From contig CM121341.1 in assembly GCA_051530055.1 (NCBI GenBank), positions 5,766,001 through 5,830,000 on the forward strand: a stretch of 64,000 nt of DNA, written 5' to 3'. The notes under the pieces are model-generated. The model did no database searches. It was given only the letters and a program-made list of their open reading frames with translations, and was not told the origin of the DNA. This document shows, one piece after another, positions 1 to 13,156 of the stretch (position 1 is its first letter; each line of letters starts with the position of its first letter). The translations under genes and the position numbers were made by a program. Source of the DNA: Neoechinorhynchus agilis. Lineage: Eukaryota > Acanthocephala.

Positions 1-243
1 CAACGTCTAATTTCTCGTGTTCATTTTTATTATATTTTGTTTGATTAAACAGTGGAACGTCGATTATCTGAACATCAATAATCCGGAAAATGATTAAATG
101 TGGTTTCGCTTGAGGTCAAAAGTGCGAAATGCTCCCTAATAAAAGGTTGGGATATTAAATAAGTTTATTGTCAAGGATTTTAGTATCTACTTATTATTTT
201 GTTAATTATGAACCATTCTCGTAGCATAGAAACCGAACTTGAA

Positions 244-372
244 ATATAATTTTGGTGAACATATTCCCGGTCATAACATAAAGCAATGACTGATGACAGC
301 GAAATATTTCCCCTATAAATCAAAATCAAATAGGTTATGACCGGCGGATCATTTTCACCAAAATTATATATT
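244..372. mobile_element. MITE-like inverted-repeat element, copy A
   Basis: The left arm contains TATAATTTTGGTGAA and the right arm contains its inverse TTCACCAAAATTATA, with GGTCATAAC / GTTATGACC further in. No protein is encoded. The same arm sequence recurs at 1177-1236, 1326-1385, 1610-1655 and, more diverged, at 45085-45205, so this is a dispersed non-autonomous family. The terminal-repeat structure suggests a DNA-transposon-derived MITE; the parent transposon is not seen in the window. Confidence 0.65.
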
Positions 373-1176
373 TTAACAAACCAGAAGGATTTTCTCTGTC
401 GATGAAAAACTTGGAATATTAAGTCGAATTGAAAAAGAAGGCCGTTCCAGCAACAATAACGCTAAAATTAATCAGTTCCACTTCCCCAATTTTGCTTTTT
501 TTTACTCAATTACCCTCATGGTAAGAACACATCAAATTGATTTTCCGGCTGTCCGAAGAAAATCTCGTATCCGAATAATGTTCGGTTTCGATTAATTCGC
601 ACCTCGTTCTTGTGTACATTGCAAATTGGAGTTGAGAGCAATAACAAGAACGGCATTTAATTAAATAATCCCCGAAAATTTCTACTTTATGCAATTTTAC
701 CTCATCTAAGGCAAAAGTAGAAACTTTATTTCTGATGTTAGGCTTCTTCTGATAAGCCAATGGTATCAGCATTGAGGATGTGAGGCACACTAAGAAGATC
801 TCAGTTTTTAAGCTGACTTACACGCTTTAATCTACTTACAAAAGGGAATCTAGTGGTTGCATTGCTTCATTGGCACACAATCAATTGATCTCAGTCGATA
901 CCATCTGTCACCGAATTGCTTGTAATGCCCGCCATCTTCCTTAAAGGATCAAATTTTAAATCCATTCTTTAAATTCTTTTTTTTCAGCTAGAAATCCCAC
1001 ACGCGCACATTATTTTGATCTCCGATTTTCGATGCTCTTATTATTCTTTGTATAATATGAGTTTTTCTCTCCAACAAATCAATTATAGGATTTAAAGTAC
1101 CGTTTCGAGTGTGAAACTATGCTATTGCGTCTCGTAATCCCTAAAAGTCAATACCCCATCCGTTAGCTTGCACAAG

Positions 1177-1655
1177 AAAATCCTTCGGGTAAGTCAAAGT
1201 ATATAATTTTGGTGAAAATAATCCCTCGGTAATAACCTATTTGATTTATAAGAGAAGTTTCTCTCAACTGGAGACGGATCATTTGTGAGAGAGCCTGAAA
1301 ACACAACTGGATTAATCCTCAATAGAGAAAGTCCTTCGGGTAAGTCAAAGTATATAATTTTGGTGAAAATAATCCCCCGGTCGTGACTTTTCGCAGAGGA
1401 GGTAACCTCGCCTCATCAGTCATCTAAAAATGGCTTTTTCACCTAAAAGTTTTAAGCTCGAATGCGCGGAGCGGATAATTAGTCCCCCAACTTCGAGTTT
1501 GGCAATCCCGCGCATTCGAGCTTAAAACTTTTAGGTGAAAAACCCATTTTTATATGACTGATGAGGCGAGGTTACCTCCTCTTTCGAAATATTTCCCCTA
1601 TAAATCAAATATGTGATGACCGAGGGATTATTTTCACCAAAATTATATATTTTTT
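1177..1655. mobile_element. nested palindromic MITE-like element, copy B
   Basis: Two direct copies of the arm (with CCTTCGGGTAAGTCAAAG) start near 1177 and 1326. The second forms the outer left arm of a large palindrome whose right arm ends near 1655 with TTCACCAAAATTATATA. Inside it lies a second palindrome with arms of about 70 bases (about 1395-1470 and 1510-1582), carrying GGAGGTAACCTCGCCTCATC and its complement. This looks like one inverted-repeat element inserted in another of the family at 244-372. Confidence 0.65.
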
Positions 1656-2932
1656 ATTTCATGAGATAGAAATTAATTTATTGGTTTCATTTTTACACTA
1701 TTTCGCTTATTTCTTCGGACTTCAGGTTATTTGTAAGTTTTATAATAAGCAAGTTTGATAAAAAAAATTGACTTAAAAGTCGACTACGATGATGATATTC
1801 CTTATTGTACTTCTTTAAAAGTTAATCGCATGTTTCCACAAAGTGTCTGTAGTCGATAAAATCAAGTCGTAAGTTGACAAAATCTACTTTGCAGCACTTT
1901 AGTAACCAGACTCGGAGCTCACAAAATAACGTTGTATTTATAGGTTGGCCGCAATTGCATTCGGTTAACTCTTAGACATAGAAACCTGATCTACAATGGC
2001 GTAACTGTATAGATTCCTAATTGTCAGGGAGAAGATATCCCAAAGTCGACACCCTCACTAGTATTTTTTCTAAAAAGAAGATGATTTGACTGTTATTTCT
2101 CGCGGATCTAGCCAAAAATCGGTGTCCGGAGGTAATCGACGTTGAGACTCTCGGCATCGTGGTCCTTTTACCACTTTCCAACCGATTATAACCCCTTTTT
2201 TTGCTTAGTGTGCCTTTAAATCATTGATAAGGTGTCGATACTGGAAGCCTCGCGTAGCCATAAAGGGCCACGTGGAGAATTAATGTTCCTTGCCATTAAA
2301 GACTAGATGGCACGCCGAAGAACGCTTTAACTATACAAGCCAAGTAATAATAATTAATCCGGCGACAGAAAGTACTTTACCATTAAGCGATTATAAGCTT
2401 AGCGTAGAATATTTGGAGTCTTAAGGATTGGGTTTCCCTTTTTCCAACGGAAAAATGTGGCGAACACAACAACAACAACCGTTGACGAAGATCTGCGGCT
2501 CGAATTTCCGCCATTGGCACAATGTAGAGCGACATCAAATAACGAGTTAGAACTTTCCCTAAGGCAGTGCCAACTACATTACAACAAGTTAAAAGTGTGC
2601 TTATTCGTAGTTTAAAAACAGAATTGATATTCCGTTAAGAGCAGTGACCAGTCTGAAAAGACGGCGACTTTTCTCCCTTTCACACAAGATATTTCAAGTG
2701 AAACACAATTCTTGGATCGTTCTGGATCACTCAAACTGAATTCATTGTTTAGTGTTCAAAAGATGGAGTTTTGCAGGAGGAATGCTCCTGCTCTCCAGGA
2801 ACGACGCTAATGATTTCGACCCAGATCCGATTTTGCAGCAACGAATTTTGTTCTTTTTCACCCAATTAACGAGTTAATTTTCAAAAAACAGAGACGGAAC
2901 ATAGTTGCTCTTGAACTTTTAGACAAACAAGA

Positions 2933-5900
2933 ATGCTTCGCGTGTTCTCAAAAGCCTTTCTCTACATGAGCCGATTTATTGAAATCCATCAATTCCACTG
3001 TTTTATGCTATTAATAATTGGATTTGTCGCAATCGAACAGGTAGGCGCCGCACTTTGTAGTATAGCTAAACTCCCAACCTGCATCTTTGAAGAGGATTTC
3101 GTTCATTGGTCTTTTTTATTGCCTACTTTTATTCTCAATGTTTCCAGTGCTTATGTGCTCAAAGAAATTCTCTTTGATTGTGCCTTCGATTTTAATCGTC
3201 AGTATGATCACGATCTTACGAGCTGTCTGGAGGATTTCCACGTCTCGTAAACAAATCATCAATTCGATTTGCCGAAACGCTGAGCGATTTGCGAACCAGT
3301 CAGATTGTATAGCGTTCAAGGGTCGATACGCGAGCCCTAGCGTAATTGAAGTTATTCGATGGTTTGGTCTGTACGACGATGCTAAGATTGGTTTAATCAT
3401 CGGAGTGAGTGATTTTTTCTTATAAAAGGTATTCTCAATCTCTTTCGTAAATTTAGCCTCCAATAATGCTGACTATTACGATTGGACTCCTGTCTCTGCT
3501 AAATATCTACATGAACAACTACCGCCGTAAATTTACCAAATCGGTTTTCGGAAATTCAGAGGATGCGTGGCGCTATGCAAAACCAACAATTCCAATAATT
3601 TTCCCTCCTTTCTCCATAATAAACCCTGTTACCAAATCAGAATATATCCCATCTTTGTCTTGCTATGTTAGCCATGATTCTGGAACAAAGCCGTTTCTCA
3701 AGTACATGTTTAACTTTTTCTTCTATAGATACGGACTTGAAGTAAGTATTTTCGGATCACCAAGAAAAATCTTCGGTACTTCTTCTTAGTTCCTGATGGG
3801 ATCATTCATAGTTGCAGCCGCCATTCGATTAGATCTCGTTGGACTCACTTATATACTTTTGACAGCAATCATCGCAATGACCAACAGAAGGCTTTTGTCC
3901 ACAATATGGCCAATAATTCCGTTCACAATGATACTACTAATCCTATTTGAAATAAGCTTTAGCCTAATCTACTCAATGTTCGACTTGCTGAGGTTTCCTG
4001 AGGATTTGCACAAGCCAGGCAAAGCTTCATTTATGCTAGCTGCCAACCCAAAAACAATCGCGGGTGAGAATTTGCCTTCAATTTTTCGAGGAAGTATACT
4101 CTATTGGCCTTTATTTTTAAATAATTTTGCACATGATAACGTTCAGCAAAATATTTGGAATGAGGAACATCCCAAACGTGATTTTTTATAAGTACTGAAA
4201 TTCGATAATTCTAAAGTGTATTTCATCGAGAAAACGTAGACGATGCTGCTCCTTTTAATTCGATAGCAGATAACAGAATTTTAAAATCGTGACTTCGCAG
4301 TTAGATAATTTTTGTTATGAAAATCTGAGTCGCAATATTGTATCGGCACTTCTCTCTCCGTATAGTGGATTGTTTGATTCTTGTGATCAGTGCATGTCAT
4401 TTTGAAGTATTCAAAATTGAGAGAAATCACGTCATGGTAGTGCATGGTGGAGACAATTACGAGATGCCATTTATGAGCCATCAGGAAATAGTGGAATGTT
4501 TTGATTTTACAGAATCTTTAAGGTACGTGACATTTCTTCGTAATAATGAAGTTATATTTCAAAAAAAAGGAATTGTCTGGATGCCCTGAAACGAATCGTG
4601 TACTACCATGGCATAATAATCAGCGTTTTCATGCTGTATTTGGCTGCAACGAGTAACGTTGATCCTGTCGGACTCATTTATCTCTTTATGAGTTTCCATC
4701 TTCTATACAAAGGTAACGACCTCTTGCTCACTCGAAGAAAGCGGATTTTTCGAGTTTGGAATTCTGTGATCATCGTCTGTTACCTTATCATGACCTTGCG
4801 CATTTCACTTCATGTAAGTGTAACCGAAACTTTCTCCTCAACCAGATTTCGTCCTTACATATCAATTCAGATGATATCTTGCTCCTATAAGAAATGCTGG
4901 TTAAATAATCTCTTCGGGAGTAAATGTTTTCTCAATAACACTGTGAAGTGTATGGGTATTTAAGTTTTGCAAAATCACCACATTTGTTTCTATTCACTCT
5001 TTTTTTTGAGACTTGCATTCATGTGGCAACTATGAACCTCACACAATGTCGACCGATTGTATTTGTCTTATTTTTCTCTTATTGCAAAGGCGTGTATTTA
5101 AGAGTAGATCTTTCGGTCATGTGCTCAATGACCTTCATGTTACATCAACTCTAAGTGCTGAAGGAGCTAAAATTTATAGTCAGATATTGGCCGAGGAAAG
5201 GAGAAAAAGCATTGTTGCCGAAGAGCAAGAGATGAATAAAATCAGTAAAAGTATAGACAGAATCAAACTTGAACAGGCAGATCTTCTCAATCGTATTACC
5301 CAGCAACGTTATCACCATCGAGGTCAGAAAAATTTGTACATGTTAGAGAAGCATTCGTTCAAAAAAGAGCTTTTTTCATACCCTAAATTACTCTTAAAAG
5401 AAATTGTTCCATAATGGTGATAGATTTGTGAATTTAGCTATTCGATCATGGAATCGCGCAATGTTTCAGTTTTCTGGTGAAACAATCGCTCGAATTCCTA
5501 GTTCGTGTATGTTGCATCTCATTAATGTTCACTTCTTCTTTTTTAAACTCTTTGAATAGTAGCCGAAAATGACGATGATGATTGCGATGATTATTATTCC
5601 ATTGATAACGAATTAGTTAAAGGAAATTATAAATTTATCTTAGACAGTATTTGGGAATCGAGTGGTGAAGTCGAAGGTTCTTCGTTGCTTTTAATTCCAA
5701 TATCAAATACCGAACTTTAGTTCCGCTCGTTTCTTTGATGTTTAAACGATTAAAAACCTTGCTAAAATGGCTTTCAATGAACACAATAAAGCAACTAAAG
5801 AAACGTGCCTGTAAAATTCGTCAAGTAAATAAGCAAATATCCAGTAAAAAGTCATATCTGAAATGTGTTGGAGAGAATTCGTTAGCTCAACCAAGTAATT

Positions 5901-8900
5901 GCCTCAGATTTGCGGTACAACGGAAAAAACAATCAGTCATTGAAGATTTGTTCACAAGCATTTACTTATTTATCGCTGCCAATTCCGCGGACGTGTGTTA
6001 TGCCTTGATGATTCTTTGCCATGCAATATCTGGAACTGTATTCTCATTGATTTTATCTCTTTCCGCAATTTTGTGGGGAATGCTTTGCGTTCCGCGTCCA
6101 CCAAGTATATACTGGAAATTGGCTATTGGTTATACTGAGGTATTTTGATCAATTTTAAATATAGTCATCAATAAGTTCGCAGGCAATGATTTGTGCCAAA
6201 TATATTTTGGTCTTCATCTCGAGACAACTTAGCAATACAAATTGGTTTATTTTGAATACATTAAAGCCTTTTTCACTCGGATCCATACTGGGAGTCAGGC
6301 CGACTAACACAGGTTGTTGTTTTTTTTGAATTTAAATACGATAATGCCTTTGATATTAAGGAATGTGGGAATCATTTAATTTCATGGATATTCTATTGTT
6401 AGTTGCTTTATCCTTTCATAAGAGCATGTTAAAGGTATGCCTAAAATTTCCGCAATGACCTCGTTCCGAAATTCTTTTTTACAAAACAGAATCTCAATTT
6501 ATTCAATAATGATAATTTGAATGGTTCTGCATTTACTACATCTCACGAGACAATACAAAATGAAGAACAGCGGACAATAAAGTCTGTATATGAGCGTCTA
6601 AGGTACATTTTCGATATGTTTAAAAGAGTTTTAATGTTTGAGTTTTGTAGGAAATCGATTCTGAAGACATTTAACCCCACCAACGATCGCCTTCCGGTAC
6701 GCGACTACTACACTAGCATGTTCTACGTGGATATAATTTCGATAATTATTCTAATGATGTTTTACACGAGTTTCGGTGATACATCTCGAAAAGACGCAAT
6801 CACGTCGTTAAAGGAGAACAAAGTCCCACTTGCACTTTTACTCCTTCTCTTGTGCCAGTTCGCTTTTATTGTCACAGACCGAGTGCTTTATTTGAGGAAA
6901 CTAGTCGCAGCCAAAATAATGTTTCATACAATTCAAGTTGCCCTCGTCCATGTCTGTATATTCTTCATCCTTCCTTGGCTTAAAAATAGGTATTTTCCTA
7001 TTAATGTGCGATTAATGAAGCTTTTATTGTGAACGTTTAGACGAGTGACAGAAATAATCCCGGCTCAACTTCTGTACATTGTCAAATGCGTCTATTTCGC
7101 ATTGTCAGCTAAACAAATCAAATGTGGATATCCTGCACTTACTGTTGGATCAATGCTGTCAAATTCATATACTCGCCTCAATCTTTATTCATTCAAAATT
7201 ATGCTCTTGATTCCGTTTATGTTTGAATTACGGTCTCTATTCGGATGGCTTTCGACTGAAACCTGCCTCAACATAACGCATTGGTTGCATTTGGAGGATA
7301 TGTACTCAAATGTCTATCAACTTAAATGCTGGAGAGAGATCGAAAACAGCCATCCAACTCCACAAGGAAAAAAGTATAGGTTTTTGGACAAAGTTATGAT
7401 GGGTGGCTCAAGCATTGTTCTTATTCTTTTGATTCTCTGGTCTCCACTTTTGTTATTTTCACTATCGAAAGCGCTTTTCAAGTCAAATCCACCTTCACAA
7501 ATTGAAGTCACGCTCAGATTTGATACATATCCGGTAAGAAATTTTCTCTGTGAAAAATAAGAATCAACTTGTATCACATGTAGCCCATTTTCAGTACTTA
7601 CATAGATGAACGACTGGTGAGTAGGATGAGCATCGATGAGTACAACGATCTTCGAGGCAAATATGCAGGCAATAAGGTTTGTCCAAAATGCTTTATATGC
7701 CCACGTAGTGAGATCCAGAGTACCTCAAGTTAGTCCGAAAAATCTTGTTTTGTTTTTATGGGATCCATTTAAGGTCGATAAGCTTAAGCTTAGTTGCTTG
7801 ATTTTCCTTATACCTGAGGTGAATTCCAGAAATCACTGCTTCTTAATTTGAATGCGGAGTTCGTTCAAAAACAAGGAAGCAAAGATTTTGGGAAGCTCTG
7901 GTTCTCACGAAAAGGACTAAATGCGAGAATTATCACCATGCATTTGCTAGCTCGCCCTTGAATTTCTACGCGAATTTAAGCCGACGGACTTGTCGTACAT
8001 CCGAATACCTGTAAATTCGACCAACCAATGGTCCATTTCACCTACAGCACTTCAAAACCTCAAAGCAGATCTGACATCGAAAGGAAGTCGAATTGAGTTT
8101 GAGTGTATAATGTCAAGTAAAAAAATAGGCGGTGGTATTTCCAAATGGCAGACGGTTCGCATAACGAAGTCTACTTATATTGGAAACGGAACCAACGGTC
8201 AAGAGCTTCAAACGGCATTGAACGGATTAAATGGGACTCAAGTGTTTGTGTCCTTATACACATCATTGTTTTGAATTTCGATTTAGGACAATTCCGGAAA
8301 TGTATCCGTCTTTTATTTATGTGAAAGGAAATCAAGAAGCCGTGGAGGTAGACGCCTTTAAAAGTAGTAAGTGCTCTGTATCTTTGTTCTATCACGAACA
8401 TCCTTATCCTGATCGCCTATTTTTGCCCATAAGACTTAATAAAAACTCATGGATTTCTCCTTTTTCGACCACCGCATTTTTATTCGACTCACAACGATCC
8501 TCTGTAGACGGAAAGGCGTACTATAGAAACCTCACATTTCTACTCAATAATGATCAAAAGTCCATATTTTGGTCAATCGCAGGAGGTTCGTCTGCTGAAT
8601 TATCGTCACTTTTAATCATTTGACCACAGACTTTAGCTTTATTGTGTTTTCTGATCGTATATCGCCAGATAGCATTTCGTTTGTAGCAAAATACGGGTAA
8701 GGCAAAAAACAACTATAATTCGCCAATCAGAAAATCTATTTTTTTATAGAATTTTCGGAATATACACGACATTTGTGTTTGTTGTCGGTCGTGTGATCCG
8801 ATCGTTTACCCAAGTATCAACCAAGATAATGTTCCAGGAGCTCCCCAATGTTGACAGACTGCTCCATCTTATTTTGGATATATTTATGGTCAGGCAAAGA

Positions 8901-8996
8901 AAAATGTTTGACTACGAGGAACTTCTATACTCAAAACTTCTATTCCTTTATCGATCACCAGAAGCTTTAATCGATTTTACCGAAGAACCCAATTGA
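2933..8996 (+). CDS. Piezo mechanosensitive cation channel, C-terminal half
   Basis: Piezo forms trimeric mechanically gated cation channels in the plasma membrane. Reading the exons in order gives the known C-terminal architecture: a transmembrane block with FLKYMFNFFFYRYGLE; the LLLQRRVF motif followed by a charged helix (about 5060-5340), matching the beam; a block ending LCVPRPPSIYWKLAIGYTE; the late helices with YIVKCVYFALSAKQIKCGYP and FMFELRSLFGW; the anchor with HLEDMYSNVYQLKCWRE; an extracellular cap region (7990-8620); and the terminal pore helix and tail with MFQELPNVDRL and LLFLYRSPEALI. Introns are short, for example 3405-3456. The stop is at 8996. Family proteins are about 2,500 residues, but only roughly the last 1,100-1,200 are encoded here, starting at a Met after an in-frame stop (2912). 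Whether the N-terminal blades are missing or lie upstream of the window is undecided. The family call is very secure; exon edges are approximate. Confidence 0.93.
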
Positions 8997-9732
8997 AACA
9001 CATATTGTTTACGCGCGGTTGATTTGTATCATTGATACTGATTTTCAGCAGTAAATGCCCGATCGTTACTCCTTCTCAGTATAGATAACTGAAATGCAAA
9101 TTGACGAGCGATCTATTAAGCTACCGGAACGATCATAATGCCAGTTTTGCTGAAAGCAGTATAAGTTAACATTTTGACTCTCGTCGCTCAAAATGTGTAC
9201 TTTATTTTTATTACTGGTTATATGTAATATTTTCGCTTTTTTATTTTTAACCTTCTTTTAATTCCTTGGGATTTTAGAGCAATGTACATGGGTTTCGTTG
9301 ACTTTGGACGAAAACGCACTTCCCAACTCTCAAAGGACTTGAAACATGCGGTATCTGTTAGCCGTTCGGAACAAAACTCTAGCATTTGTTTTATATTGTC
9401 CACAGGAAAGACCGAGTTCATCCACAGCACTCCCTGAGGTTCCTCTAAAAGTGATTTTATTGGAAGTTAACACATTACTCAATCCGCGGCTCACTGCAAT
9501 GTTCAATGAACTGAGAGTCACCAAATGTGTTGAACATAGCTGAACGACGTATAAGAGGTATTTTCTTGTTACTCAACCGGAAACTCCTATAATCTTTAAA
9601 TGATTCAACTCCTCTAAGAAGGAGGCGTTTTTCTTTTAAATTCCTACATGTTATTCATGTGTTCTTACACCTCCTATTTTTTATCCATAAATCCACCCAC
9701 CCACATCAAATCTACACTGTTTGCTAAAAACC
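8997..9732. other. intergenic; possible tiny gene near 9.28-9.54 kb
   Basis: Mostly featureless. Between about 9283 and 9540 two short plus-strand open stretches in different frames are joined by an AG/GT-like boundary near 9405. One begins MYMGFVDFGRKR and the other contains LPEVPLKVILLEVN. They could be two exons of a very small gene, or chance. I do not recognise a family. Confidence 0.25.
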
Positions 9733-11697
9733 ATGAATGACAAGTTAACAAACACTGATGGAAAGATGGAACCAATGTCACCGGAAATATCTGAGCCGGT
9801 AAACCATGGACAAAAAAAGGTTATATGAGATTATTACCCTTGACCTAACAACCTCCTAGATATCTTCTTGTAAATTCGCGGAGCCATTTCTGTTCCTTGT
9901 GATATTTTCTTTATCGATTCAAAGTTTCTGCTATCAATCTATCATGCTTTCGGCAGCATGCAAATTCAACTTTAACAAAAGCATTTGTGATGGAATGGAG
10001 AAACGAAGTATCTTTTTAACTGAAGTAGATGAGCAAGCTCAGATTACTACGGCAACGTGGAGTCTAATTGCGAATGTTGGCTTTGCCATCCTAAGTGCCA
10101 TTTCTGCCAAACTCATAGGAAAATGTACTGATTATAGGTTCAACAAGAGAAATGCTCTCTCAATGATGTCTTTTGGCGCAACGGTCTGCTCAGTCAATCT
10201 CACAGCAGCAAATCATATACCAATGAAAGTTGGCTCGTACATTCTGCCGATATTTTTGATCTTACAGGCTTATGCTACAGGAATGTTCGCCAGTCTTTTC
10301 ATTGTTCTATCAACAACTAATGCATACCTTGCTGCTGTCCTAACTCCCGATGATAACCGGACGCTTCGTTACTCGTATCTTCAAATCGCTTATTTTACAG
10401 CTCAAGTGGTCGCTCCGTGGACGTCGGGAATTATAATTAATTACTTCAGCAAAACAGTAGCATTGTGTCTGTCTACAATTTGTGGCTTTTTGGGATTTAC
10501 GACGATTATCGATTTCAGTTAAAAACTCAGTCCTAAACGGTCTTTAATTTGACCACTAACCCTTTTCTGTAGCGACTACGATTTCGACCACATTGCAATT
10601 TTAACTCTACTGTCGAACACCACAAATCCAGATTTATTCAGCTTAGATATGTTGATCCGTTCAGTGTGAACCATCCTGTCTTAAGAGAACTATAAGATCA
10701 TCAATCTCTTAATTGGTTTTTCGCCCTAGTCCCTAGAATAAAGGACCTTTTTTTACAGGGAGCCAGGATCCGCTTTGATACATCAGTCTCACTAAAATCG
10801 AAAATCATCGTTCATTTACACCGTAATATTTCTACAAAAAGCACCTATTCTCCACAAAACACCGGAAAATCGAGTGAACGTAGATAGAATTAAATCAAAC
10901 ATAATCCATCGCCGCCACATCGGTGTTCGGATCCTGATAGCATCATCAGGACTTATCACATTCGCCTACAGTGGATCATTAACTTTTATCTATCTTCATC
11001 TAAGGAGAAAACCGTTTTCGTTCACGGACATGCAAGCCGGTCGATACTTGTCGACCCTCCAACTTATCCAGAGTATTGGCCTAATGGTTGCAATGCCAAT
11101 GTTCATAAAAAAGTTCCAGATGAAGAATATTACACTCGTCATTATTGGAATGATTTGCAAATTATCGTATTTTCTGGTATTGGGGTTCGCTCGAAGTAGC
11201 CTCGTGCTCTATTCAGGTAATGTTTTTTGAAAAAGTTCAACTAATTTGTTGATTTTCGATAAAACTAAAGCTCTTTGTGTAACGATATTCCTATGTATTG
11301 ACGCTCCGTCAATTCATTCCATGCTTGTGTCTCTCATCGAACAACATGAACACGGTTAGCAACGATAATGAAAATCGTTGATCTCATCCTTTTAGGCGAG
11401 GTGTTCGGAATTCAGAGTGCATTTCAGTCGACGGGATATCTGCTCAGTCAACTCGTATTACAACCCATTTATAAAGTAAGCGTAAAGACACGATTCCCTG
11501 GCTCTGTCTTTATTTTCTGCTCTGGAATTGTTGGAATCGCTGTACTCGTGATCTGGTCGGTTTTCCCCAAAGCACTTTGCAATTTCTCGAAAATCGGCTT
11601 TAGTGTGTCGACAATTGGGAAAGTATTTATCAAAGACGCTAATACCAATAGAAAATCAAAGAAATCACGAAACCTTGTTGATTCTCCAGCGCTGTAA
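9733..11697 (+). CDS. SLC46-like major facilitator transporter, copy 1
   Basis: Predicted proton-coupled solute transporter of the major facilitator superfamily, most like the SLC46 group; the substrate cannot be read from sequence. Exon 1 (9733-9819) encodes a hydrophilic N-terminal tail. A 40-base intron (GT at 9820, AG at 9859) joins in phase to exon 2 with TM1, a Cys-containing first extracellular loop, and TM2-TM6, including the loop KLIGKCTDYRFNKRNA (TM2-3). The second half (about 10874-11215) contains YLHLRRKPFSFTDMQAGRYL, the counterpart of the SLC46 segment after TM7. Later exons near 11275-11350 and 11395-11697 complete TM10-12 and a basic tail. The segment 10520-10870 between the two halves is unresolved and may be intron. 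A paralogue follows at 13157. Confidence 0.82.
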
Positions 11698-13156
11698 ATA
11701 AACACATACCTTTTTTTGTAAGCTTAACAGTTTTGTCCGAGCCTACTAATATCAACCGAAAAAACATCTTATCTAAGCGAATTTATGAAATATCTCGTTA
11801 TTTCACTGGTGCGACGATAATCTTTCCAGTTCAGTAAAACACCACAAACGTAGTTTTTTATTGATTTCAAGTAATTCAAAAATCCAATTTGGCCGATATT
11901 GGACATCCACAATTGGCTGCTAAATCGTTCTTTGTCCTTCGTTTCAATGTGGTATATTAACTATTTTAAAGGAAGTGTATTTGATATTTTTTTTCGAGTA
12001 ACATACTTCGGTCCTCGATTTACTAATTACGAATTATAGATTCGATTCTACCAGTGGCAAAATGGCGATGATAGCACGAAGCGGATAATTTTCATTGCAC
12101 TATTTCGATACTCATTTTGGAGGGCAACCTTCTTGTAGAAGCGAAATAGCGCAAAATCTTTTGTTTGTCATTATAAATGGGAGCAAACAAATGGAATCTC
12201 TGGTTGAATATCTATGATTCCGCCGGTATGTAAGGACGAATTTAAAAAAACGAAGAGATAAGCGACAGTGTCATAAAAATGAAGTTTGTCACGATGATGA
12301 GTAATATCTTTAATGTGTATCCTTTTGTACGTCTTCCTTATGAACTCGAACAAGACGGCATCTTGATGACCACATATTTAAAGTGTTTTGAGTTCCCTTT
12401 CTTTAAAGACCTCTTCATAAATCCAATATGTTGATTATCTAGTAGTTTTATTCAAAATGAAAGCCAAACCTCTTTCCTTTAACCAGTGTAAAATACCGAC
12501 ATTGCTACTAATTTACGGTATTTTTATCAAGAAACTTCGATTATTGTCACGTACATTTGCTCGCACAATCTCTCCTCTAAATGATAAGAAAAAGTGCTGC
12601 CTTTTGCGTCGATGATAAACATTTTTATATCGCTAAAGAAATACGGATTTCTTATTTGTAACATTCCTTCAGTATAAATTATCATTTTTGATCTCTCCCC
12701 CCCCCCAAAAAAAATATTCATCCATAAAAGCAGTTTAATCGAGATTCTCATGAAACAGGCAGCAGCAGCAGTCGAATAATGAAACGATGTATTTTTCTAC
12801 TTGTTAAATGAGTATTCAAGCAACAGACTTTTTAAAAAGGAGATCATGGAAATCGTGATATAGACATTCTTTTAACGTTTCGGATGTTTGTTTATAGCGT
12901 AAAAAAATTATCCGACTGTTTTCGGCACAATCTCGTGCCTTTTGTGACAAGGTTGGTTCTAAACTACTAAAATTCCTTTACAGTATCTTTTTTGTGTTTT
13001 CGGTCTACATTTGAGGTTATTTGACTCTATAAGACTAAACAGAGTTTAAAACTTTCCAGCTCTTAGTTTTCTTATTAGACGACGATCGTCGAAATCGGCA
13101 CTCATATACGCAACAGCTTGAACAGGGCCTTTGAACGTGTTCACATCATTACGTGA
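11698..13156. other. intergenic between the two transporters
   Basis: About 1.4 kb with no supportable gene on either strand. It holds a short C-run followed by an A-run near 12700-12715. Minus-strand open frames here are short and unlike any family I know. Confidence 0.5.

Larger units (their letters stand above)
1..2790. other. intergenic region with palindromic elements
   Basis: No convincing coding sequence is visible; open frames here are short and lack recognisable motifs. The stretch holds the palindromic elements listed separately at 244-372 and 1177-1655. From 1700 to 2790 I see nothing recognisable beyond ordinary AT-rich sequence. A possible short 5' exon of the Piezo gene could begin at the ATG at 2791, followed by a 74-base intron ending at 2922, but this is only a frame-compatible guess. 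Confidence 0.5.
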
